DNA from: Candidatus Zixiibacteriota bacterium
Lineage (GTDB): Bacteria; Zixibacteria; MSB-5A5; CAIYYT01
NCBI GenBank assembly: GCA_023134875.1
Contig: JAGLUH010000161.1
Span: forward strand, 1 to 12,071
Reading direction: 5' to 3'
Length of the DNA: 12,071 bases
The notes under the pieces were generated by a model. That model made no database searches. It was not told the DNA's origin and saw only the letters and a program-made list of their open reading frames with translations. Position 1 is the first letter of the stretch. Every line of letters starts with the position of its first letter. A program made the translations under genes and the position numbers. Positions 6,785 through 12,071 of the stretch are shown piece by piece.

Positions 6785-8092
6785 ATGGAAACCTACAACC
6801 TTGTCAGTTTTGCCGGCGTTTTTGTACTCCTTATCCTGGCCTGGCTGCTGTCAGCCGACCGCCGCAACCTGAACTGGCGCGTGATCGGCTGGGGTATCGG
6901 CCTGCAAATGGGCTTTGCCCTCTTCATATTCGTTTTCCCCGCCGGTACCAAGCTTTTCTTGTTTGTCAACGATGTCGTCGTCGCCGTCCTCGATTCGGCT
7001 ACCGCAGGAGCCAGGTTCGTTTTCGGTCGGTTGGCGCTGCCGCCGGGCACAACGGCGGAGTCGGGCGAGACCTCCCTCGGTTTCATTCTTGCCTTTCAGG
7101 CGCTGCCGACAATTATTTTCTTCGCCGCCCTGATGTCGATTCTTTATTTCCTGAAAATCATGCCCCGGATCATTCGCGCTTTTGCGTTTCTCTTTACCCG
7201 CCTGATGCGGATTTCGGGAGCGGAATCGCTCAGCGCTTCGAGTAATATCTTCGTCGGTGTCGAGTCGGTACTGACAATCAAGCCCTATCTCAATGATATG
7301 ACGCGATCGGAACTCTGCACTGTTCTTACCGCCGGCATGGCGACAGTCTCCTCCAATGTTCTGGCGGTCTATGTCTTCAGCCTGCAGGATCAGTTTCCCA
7401 CCATCGCCGGTCACCTGGTGTCCGCTTCCTTTCTTTCCGCGCCGGCAGCGCTGGTGATGTCGAAGATCATTCTGCCGGAAAGAGAGAAACCAAAGACCCT
7501 GGGATTGACTGTTGAACCCTATTATGAGAGAGAAAGCAACCTTTTTGAGGCGATAATCAATGGCGCCAATAACGGCGTCAAGTTGATTGTCGGTATCGTC
7601 GCTCTGCTGCTGGCGGTTCTCGGGCTGGTGGCGCTGGCAGACCTGATTCTGGGCGGGCTGGGCGGCTGGATTAATTCCTGGCTGGGAATACAGATCGACT
7701 GGTCGCTGCCGGGATTGCTCGGCTATCTCTTCTATCCGATCACGTTAATTCTGGGGATACCGCCTGCCGATGCCGGTATTGCCGCCAAGATAATCGGCGA
7801 GCGAGTAATTGTCACCGAGTTGACCTCGTACCAGGATTTGAACATTGCCCTGGAACAGGGATTGCTTATCCATCCGCGCTCGGCGGTTATCATCACCTAC
7901 GCGCTTTGTGGGTTTGCTCACCTGGCGTCGCTGGCGATCTTTATCGGCGGTGTGGTGGCGCTGGCTCCCAAGCGAACGACGATACTGGCGCAGGTTGGTT
8001 TTCGGGCGCTGCTGGCAGCTACCTTAGCCTGTTTGCTGACTGCCTGTGTGGCGGGAACGTTTTTTAATAGAAGCTCCCTGCTGCTGGGTTAG
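6785..8092 (+). CDS. Concentrative nucleoside transporter (CNT/NupC) family protein with atypical substrate motifs
   Basis: The 435-residue membrane protein matches the CNT fold, cation-coupled symporters of nucleosides. Landmarks in order are an N-terminal helix pair (about 5-23 and 32-52), QALPTIIFF (105-113) before HP1, SNIFVGVESVLTIKPYL (153-169), the VSASFLSAP block (212-220), GERVIVTELTSY (338-349) with Glu345 at the position of the NEF glutamate, and YALCGFAHLAS (372-382). Compared with the Vibrio cholerae CNT as I recall it, the HP1 GQTEAPL motif is one residue shorter and reads GVESVL. The GFANFSS motif reads GFAHLAS, with His379 in place of the base/ribose-contacting Asn. Transport by the CNT mechanism is well supported; nucleoside as the substrate is less sure. 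The site before ATG 6785 is weak (AGGG abuts the start). It may be read through from znuB. Confidence 0.82.
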   Translation: METYNLVSFAGVFVLLILAWLLSADRRNLNWRVIGWGIGLQMGFALFIFVFPAGTKLFLFVNDVVVAVLDSATAGARFVFGRLALPPGTTAESGETSLGFILAFQALPTIIFFAALMSILYFLKIMPRIIRAFAFLFTRLMRISGAESLSASSNIFVGVESVLTIKPYLNDMTRSELCTVLTAGMATVSSNVLAVYVFSLQDQFPTIAGHLVSASFLSAPAALVMSKIILPEREKPKTLGLTVEPYYERESNLFEAIINGANNGVKLIVGIVALLLAVLGLVALADLILGGLGGWINSWLGIQIDWSLPGLLGYLFYPITLILGIPPADAGIAAKIIGERVIVTELTSYQDLNIALEQGLLIHPRSAVIITYALCGFAHLASLAIFIGGVVALAPKRTTILAQVGFRALLAATLACLLTACVAGTFFNRSSLLLG

Positions 8093-8294
8093 AGAGTCTT
8101 CATTCGGCATACCTTTGGGCACGCCGCGGCGTGCCCCTACGAGTTGAAGCCTGCACCTTCTTGTCAGGACTTCTTTCTTAACTCTGTTTCCATCACAACA
8201 CACCATACGCAACAACCTTTTGGGACAACCTCCCCCGGTGCGCTGCGTCGTAGATACAAATAAACGGATGATTCGTCTTTATCAGGAGTAACCA
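8093..8294. other. Intergenic region between the CNT gene and the acyl-CoA dehydrogenase cluster
   Basis: Apart from the palindrome at 8117-8136 and the ribosome binding site AGGAG at 8284-8288, I see no gene. No convincing -35/-10 pair could be found, although the region must hold the promoter of the downstream cluster if it is transcribed independently. Confidence 0.5.
8117..8136. repeat. Perfect 20-base GC-rich palindrome
   Basis: GGGCACGCCG at 8117-8126 is followed immediately by its exact reverse complement at 8127-8136, then CTACG. The element lies 25 bases after the CNT stop. Similar GGGCAC...GTGCCCCTAC palindromes recur between genes in many environmental bacterial genomes, so a dispersed REP-like element is likely. 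There is no T-run after it, so it is not a canonical intrinsic terminator, though it could stabilise the 3' end of the upstream transcript. Confidence 0.6.
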
Positions 8295-9443
8295 ATGGAT
8301 TTTAGTCTGAGTGAAGACCATATTTTAATGCGCGACACGGCGCGCGAGTTTGCCGAAAAAAGGCTGAAACCGATTGCCGAAGAGCTGGACGAAAAGGGAG
8401 TAATGCCGCCGGAACTCCTCACCGAGACCGGCGAATTGGGTTATTTTGGTCTTTTTGCCCCAGAGGAACATGGCGGCCTTGACCTTGATACCTTGAGTTA
8501 TGTGCTCACCATCGAGGAGTTATCCAAGAGATGTGCCGCGCTGGGGATCATGGCCTCCGTGCATAACTCCCTGGTGACAGAGGCGTTGAAAATCTACGGC
8601 ACCGACGATCAAAAGACCAAGTATCTACCCAAACTGGCTACCGGCGAGTTCATCGGCGCTTATTCGCTTTCCGAACCGGGCTCCGGCACTGACGCTGGTT
8701 CGCTTAAGTGTCGTGCGGAGAAGAAGGATGACCATTATCTGCTTAACGGCACCAAGAGTTGGGTAACCTCCGCCGGTCATGCCTCGGTGTTCCTGGTGTT
8801 TCTGCTCACCGATCCGGAGAAAGGTTCCAGGGGGATTTCCTGTCTGATCCTTGATAAGGATACTGCCGGCATGAACCTGGGTGCGCCGGAAAAGAAGATG
8901 GGACTGAAATGTTCCGATACACGCGAGCTTTCCTTCATTGACGCGAAGGTACCGCTTGACAATCTTCTGGGCGAAGAGAACCAGGGCTTTAAGATCGCTC
9001 TGTCGCTGCTGGATAACGGCCGTATCGGTGTCGCTGCCCAGTCGCTCGGTATCGCTCAGGCGGCTTTCGACGAGGCGATCTCCTACGCGCACGAGCGGGA
9101 GCAGTTCGGCCAGCCGATAGTCAATTTCCAGGCGATTCAGTTCAAGCTGGCCGACATGGCAACCCGCATCGATGCCGCGCGATTGCTGACTTATCGCGCC
9201 GCCGTTCTGAAAGACCAGGAAGGACGCTTCTCCAAGGAAATCTCGATGGCCAAGCTCTATGCCTCGCAGACCGCCAACTACGTCTGCAATGAGGCCGTCC
9301 AGATTCATGGCGGCTACGGTTATGTCAAAGAGTATCCCGTGGAACGCTACTTCCGGGACGCGCGGGTGACCGAAATCTACGAAGGCACGACCGAGGCGCA
9401 AAAGATGGTGATTTCGCGTTGGCTGATGAAAGAGCACAAATGA
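8295..9443 (+). CDS. Acyl-CoA dehydrogenase, short/branched-chain type (first of a tandem pair)
   Basis: The 382-residue FAD enzyme oxidises an acyl-CoA to the trans-2-enoyl-CoA, passing electrons to electron-transfer flavoprotein. It has the full domain order: an N-terminal helical domain (about 5-118), a central beta domain with the FAD-binding SLSEPGSGTDA (124-134) and NGTKSWVTSA (151-160), and a C-terminal helical domain (about 225-380). The C-terminal domain holds EREQFGQPI (267-275), QIHGGYGYVKEYPVER (336-351) and EIYEGTTEAQ (360-369). Glu363 in YEGT is the expected catalytic base of short- and medium-chain members. AGGAG lies six bases before the ATG. The stop overlaps the next ATG within ATGA, so the two paralogues are translationally coupled. 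Neighbouring ilvE favours a branched-chain acyl-CoA substrate; butyryl-CoA is also possible. Chain-length specificity cannot be read with certainty. Confidence 0.92.
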   Translation: MDFSLSEDHILMRDTAREFAEKRLKPIAEELDEKGVMPPELLTETGELGYFGLFAPEEHGGLDLDTLSYVLTIEELSKRCAALGIMASVHNSLVTEALKIYGTDDQKTKYLPKLATGEFIGAYSLSEPGSGTDAGSLKCRAEKKDDHYLLNGTKSWVTSAGHASVFLVFLLTDPEKGSRGISCLILDKDTAGMNLGAPEKKMGLKCSDTRELSFIDAKVPLDNLLGEENQGFKIALSLLDNGRIGVAAQSLGIAQAAFDEAISYAHEREQFGQPIVNFQAIQFKLADMATRIDAARLLTYRAAVLKDQEGRFSKEISMAKLYASQTANYVCNEAVQIHGGYGYVKEYPVERYFRDARVTEIYEGTTEAQKMVISRWLMKEHK

Positions 9444-10591
9444 TGTTTGTTGATTCAGAATATAAGGACTTTCGGGCGGGGGTTCGTGTTTTTTGTGAAG
9501 CCGAAGTAGCGCCGCAGGCGGCGGAGGCGGATCGAACACAGGAGTTTAAGCCTGGCTACGTCGAGAAGCTGGCCCAGCAGGGCTATCTTTCGATCCAGTT
9601 GCCCCGGAAGTATGGCGGCCGCGAATGGAACACCGTGCAGTACTCGATCATAGTCGAGGAGTTGTCGCGGGTTTGCGGCGCGACCGGCCTGATGATCGCC
9701 GCCCACAACTCGCTCGGCGTCGGGCCGATCTGTTATTTCGGTAACGATGAACAACGGGAACGCTTTCTCTTGCCGGTGACCAAGGATGGCGTCTTGATCG
9801 CCTTTGGATTGAGCGAACCGGGAGCGGGTTCTGATGCCGGCGGCACCAGGTCGTATGCCGACCGCAAAGATGATTACTACCTCCTCAACGGCACCAAAAG
9901 CTGGATCACTTCAGGCAAGTCCTGCAAGTTCGCCATCGGTACCGCCCGTACCGACAAAAGCGGCGGCGTCAAGGGGATCAGTTCCTTTGTGCTGGAGAAG
10001 GGCATGGAGGGGTTCACGGTCGGCAAAAAAGAGAACAAACTCGGCTGTCGCGGTTCCGATACCGCTTACCTGCATTTCGATGATGTCAAGGTGCCGTTCG
10101 CCAATCGCATCGGTGAGGAAGGGGCTGGATTCAAGCAGTTTATGATCACCCTTGACGGCGGCAGGATATCAATTGGCGCGATGGCGTTGGGGCTGGCGGT
10201 GGGCGCGTTTGAGATTGCAGCGAAACATGCAGCAACACGCAAGCAGTTTGGTCGACCGATCGGCTATTTTCAGGGGATTGCCTGGAAACTGGCCGACATG
10301 GCCACCCGCATTGAGGCGGCGCGCGGCCTCATTTACGGCGCCAGCCTGCTGAAGGACAAGAAGGTGCCTTTTTCCACCGAATCGGCGATGGCCAAATTAT
10401 TTGCCTCCGAGGTCTGTAACTTTTGCACCTTCGAGGCGGTCGGCATCCTGGGCGCGGAAGGCTACAGTGAAAAGTCGCCGGTGGAACGGATGTATCGTGA
10501 CATGAAGCTGACCGAGATCGGCGAGGGCACCTCGGAAATTCAGCGCTTAGTCATCGGTCGTGCCATTATCAAGCAAATGATGCAAGAATAA
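9440..10591 (+). CDS. Acyl-CoA dehydrogenase (second of a tandem pair), divergent C-terminal motifs
   Basis: The 383-residue product is a paralogue of the preceding gene with the same domain order. [12 protein letters not shown] (124-135) and [11 protein letters not shown] (150-160) are the FAD/substrate segments, and [13 protein letters not shown] (266-278) and [14 protein letters not shown] (282-295) mark the C-terminal domain. The catalytic Glu is retained as Glu362 in [10 protein letters not shown], but the usual Tyr before it is Gly. The normally conserved IHGGYGY reads ILGAEGYS (336-343). These changes surround the flavin and active site, so substrate preference probably differs from the first enzyme. 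The chosen start, ATG 9440, overlaps the upstream stop as ATGA; ATG 9443 is an equal alternative and a TTG at 9419 is unlikely. IlvE follows after 22 bases. Roles in branched-chain acyl-CoA oxidation, or as a related flavoprotein dehydrogenase, are both possible. Confidence 0.9.
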   Translation: MMFVDSEYKDFRAGVRVFCEAEVAPQAAEADRTQEFKPGYVEKLAQQGYLSIQLPRKYGGREWNTVQYSIIVEELSRVCGATGLMIAAHNSLGVGPICYFGNDEQRERFLLPVTKDGVLIAFGLSEPGAGSDAGGTRSYADRKDDYYLLNGTKSWITSGKSCKFAIGTARTDKSGGVKGISSFVLEKGMEGFTVGKKENKLGCRGSDTAYLHFDDVKVPFANRIGEEGAGFKQFMITLDGGRISIGAMALGLAVGAFEIAAKHAATRKQFGRPIGYFQGIAWKLADMATRIEAARGLIYGASLLKDKKVPFSTESAMAKLFASEVCNFCTFEAVGILGAEGYSEKSPVERMYRDMKLTEIGEGTSEIQRLVIGRAIIKQMMQE

Positions 10592-10613
10592 TGCTTTTCC
10601 GATAGGAGGCGGT

Positions 10614-11555
10614 ATGGCTTTTACGAAGGTTGACAAGATTTGGATGAATGGGGAGTTTGTCAACTGGGATGACGCTAAAATCCATGTTCTCTCCCATGTC
10701 GTTCATTATGGTTCCAGTATGTTTGAGGGTTTGCGCTGTTACAATACCAAAAAAGGACCGGCGATCTTCCACTTGAAGGAACACACCAAACGCCTGTTTA
10801 ATTCCTGCAAGATATACCGCATGGAGATACCCTATACTGCGGAAGAACTCAATGAAGTGCAGTTGGAGCTGGTGCGGATCAACAAGCTGGATAGCTGCTA
10901 CCTGCGTCCGGTGGTATACCGGGGTTACGACAGTCTTGGTGTCGATCCGCGTAGTTGTCCGGTCGAGATAGCGATTGCCGCCTGGAGTTGGGGTCAATAT
11001 CTCGGTCCCGAGGCGCTGGAGCAGGGGGTCGATGTTTGTGTTTCCTCCTGGAATCGGATGGCGCCTAATACCTTTCCGGCGATGGCCAAGTGCGGCGCCA
11101 ACTACATGAACAGCCAGTTGATAAAGCTGGAGGCGCTTTCGCATGGTTATTCTGAAGGTATTGCCCTGGATCATAACGGCATGGTCTCCGAGGGTTCCGG
11201 CGAGAACCTCTTCATAGTGCGGCGTGGCGCTCTGATAACGCCGCCGTTCAGTGCTTCGATTTTGCCCGGCATCACCCGGCGCACGGTTATCCAGTTGGCC
11301 AAGGAGATGGGTATCCAGGTGATCGAACGTAACATCCCTCGCGAGGCGCTCTATATTGCCGAGGAGGTTTTCTTTACCGGTTCCGCCGCCGAGATTACGC
11401 CGATCAAGTCGGTCGACAAGATCACGATCGGCGAGGGTGGACGCGGCCCGATCACTAAGAAATTGCAGGAGGCCTTTTTCGATATCGTCGAAGAGGGTAA
11501 TGACCCGCACGGATTCTTAAGTTTTGTTTACGAGACGGAAGCGGTCAAGGCGTAG
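10614..11555 (+). CDS. ilvE: Branched-chain amino acid aminotransferase IlvE
   Basis: The 313-residue fold-type IV PLP enzyme interconverts Leu, Ile and Val with their 2-oxo acids using 2-oxoglutarate/glutamate in the cytoplasm. Visible signatures include [13 protein letters not shown] (31-43), RPVVYRGY (98-105), the Schiff-base lysine Lys159 in AMAKCGANY (156-164), Glu193 in [10 protein letters not shown] (191-200), which contacts the PLP ring nitrogen in this family, LPGITRRTV (217-225) and [12 protein letters not shown] (253-264). Length is normal for IlvE. AGGAGG at 10604-10609 precedes the ATG by four bases. The gene sits between two acyl-CoA dehydrogenases and an RpiB homologue, nine bases before the latter. 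Catabolic rather than biosynthetic use is suggested by the dehydrogenases; no ilv biosynthesis genes are in the window. D-amino-acid transaminase is less likely given length and motifs. Confidence 0.93.
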   Translation: MAFTKVDKIWMNGEFVNWDDAKIHVLSHVVHYGSSMFEGLRCYNTKKGPAIFHLKEHTKRLFNSCKIYRMEIPYTAEELNEVQLELVRINKLDSCYLRPVVYRGYDSLGVDPRSCPVEIAIAAWSWGQYLGPEALEQGVDVCVSSWNRMAPNTFPAMAKCGANYMNSQLIKLEALSHGYSEGIALDHNGMVSEGSGENLFIVRRGALITPPFSASILPGITRRTVIQLAKEMGIQVIERNIPREALYIAEEVFFTGSAAEITPIKSVDKITIGEGGRGPITKKLQEAFFDIVEEGNDPHGFLSFVYETEAVKA

Positions 11556-11564
11556 AGGCTGGTT

Positions 11565-11999
11565 ATGAAGATCGCCCTGGGAGCGGATCATAAGGGCTAC
11601 TTGCTGAAGGAGAAAGTAAAGGCTTTCCTGAAAGAGCAGGGGCATGAAGTGGTCGACTTTGGCACTGATTCCGAGGAGTCTACCGACTATCCTGACTACG
11701 GCATGAAGGTCGCCCAGGCGGTGGCCAACGATGAAGTTGATCGCGGTATCACCCTCTGCTGGACTGGCAACGGCATGAACATGGTGGTCAACAAGCTGCC
11801 CGAAATCAGGGGCGCTTTCGCCTTCACTGAGGAGATGGCGCGGCTCACTCGTGAGCATAACGATTCCAATATCCTGAGCCTTGCCTCCAAGTGGGTCGAG
11901 CCGGAACTGGCGGAGAAGATCATCACCGTCTGGTTGACGACCGAATTTGAAGGTGGCCGCCACCTGCCCCGCATCAGGAAATTCTCGATCAAGAAATAG
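11565..11999 (+). CDS. rpiB: RpiB/LacA/LacB family sugar-phosphate isomerase
   Basis: The 144-residue product belongs to the ribose-5-phosphate isomerase B family, which interconverts ribose 5-phosphate and ribulose 5-phosphate in the pentose phosphate pathway. It shows ALGADHKGY (4-12, Asp8 and His9), DFGTDSEESTDYPDYG (31-46), the catalytic Cys65 in LCWTGNGMNM (64-73), NKLPEIRGA (76-84), REHNDSNIL (96-104) with His98, and FEGGRHLPRIRK (128-139) with phosphate-contacting Arg132 and Arg136. Family length is normal. The usual CGTG anion-hole motif is CWTG here, a Gly-to-Trp change directly after the catalytic Cys, so the exact sugar phosphate may differ from ribose 5-phosphate. GAGG at 11555-11558 lies six bases before the ATG. 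The gene closes a four-gene co-directional cluster, nine bases after ilvE. Confidence 0.88.
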   Translation: MKIALGADHKGYLLKEKVKAFLKEQGHEVVDFGTDSEESTDYPDYGMKVAQAVANDEVDRGITLCWTGNGMNMVVNKLPEIRGAFAFTEEMARLTREHNDSNILSLASKWVEPELAEKIITVWLTTEFEGGRHLPRIRKFSIKK

Positions 12000-12040
12000 A
12001 ACTGGTACCCCTCCGGAGACTGTCTCAAAACTTCAAAAAG

Positions 12041-12071
12041 TGTCGTTGCGAGGAGTCCGCCACAGGCGGAC
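12041..12071. repeat. Dispersed-repeat-like element with stem-loop, cut by the right edge
   Basis: The last 31 bases begin TGTCGTTGCGAGGAG and end in a perfect 7-base stem, GTCCGCC (12055-12061) and GGCGGAC (12065-12071), with an ACA loop. The TTGCGAGGAG plus hairpin layout resembles a palindromic intergenic repeat seen in many environmental bacterial genomes, usually continued by GAAGCAATCT. The rest is beyond the window, so extent and copy number cannot be judged. Confidence 0.5.

Noticed and set aside
6433-7245. A 270-codon plus-strand frame spanning the end of znuB and start of the CNT gene
   Set aside because: It overlaps two confident membrane-protein genes in another frame and its product has no membrane or domain features.
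8625-9539. A 304-codon minus-strand open frame opposite the first acyl-CoA dehydrogenase
   Set aside because: It lies antisense to a complete, well-recognised gene, has no recognisable domain, and such shadows are common opposite GC-rich coding sequence.
10569-11510. A 313-codon minus-strand open frame opposite ilvE
   Set aside because: The sense strand encodes a full IlvE with all PLP-enzyme motifs; the antisense product resembles no family I know.

Overview
The window looks like chromosomal DNA from a Gram-negative bacterium, probably of an uncultivated lineage. It encodes a lipobox-bearing macroglobulin, a periplasmic metal-binding protein and strong AGGAGG-type ribosome binding sites. 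Base composition of the housekeeping genes is moderately GC-rich; one hand-counted 60-base sample in the first acyl-CoA dehydrogenase has 35 G/C. No RNA gene or taxonomic marker is present. The dispersed-repeat-like palindromes and gene mix remind me of FCB-group candidate phyla such as Zixibacteria, but this is a low-confidence impression.

Layout. (1) 1-1996, minus strand: the N-terminal 665 codons of an alpha-2-macroglobulin-family lipoprotein, running off the left edge. (2) 1997-2532: an AT-rich divergent intergenic region with several small palindromes and no convincing gene. (3) 2533-3666, plus: an AT-rich GT-C membrane glycosyltransferase of the GT87/DUF2029 type. (4) 3811-6721, plus: a zinc-uptake operon with its own strong promoter. 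It encodes a 95-residue ribbon-helix-helix protein with a C-terminal Cys/His metal-binding module, then ZnuA, ZnuC and ZnuB, with gaps of 5 and 22 bases and a 4-base overlap. (5) 6785-8092, plus: a concentrative nucleoside transporter (CNT) family protein with altered substrate-site motifs. (6) 8093-8294: an intergenic region with a perfect 20-base GC-rich palindrome. (7) 8295-11999, plus: a tight four-gene cluster of two tandem acyl-CoA dehydrogenases, branched-chain aminotransferase IlvE and an RpiB-family sugar-phosphate isomerase. (8) 12000-12071: an apparent dispersed repeat with a stem-loop, cut by the window edge.

How the genes work together. The zinc operon appears self-contained: the first gene is a candidate metal sensor that could repress the operon from a tandem 7-base repeat lying across its promoter, while ZnuA captures metal in the periplasm and ZnuB/ZnuC import it. 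IlvE and the two acyl-CoA dehydrogenases fit branched-chain amino acid catabolism (transamination, then dehydrogenation of the branched acyl-CoA), although the oxidative decarboxylation enzymes are not here. The most interesting item is the RHH/Cys-His regulator and its candidate operator heading a znu operon, a position more usually associated with Zur or a MarR-type regulator.
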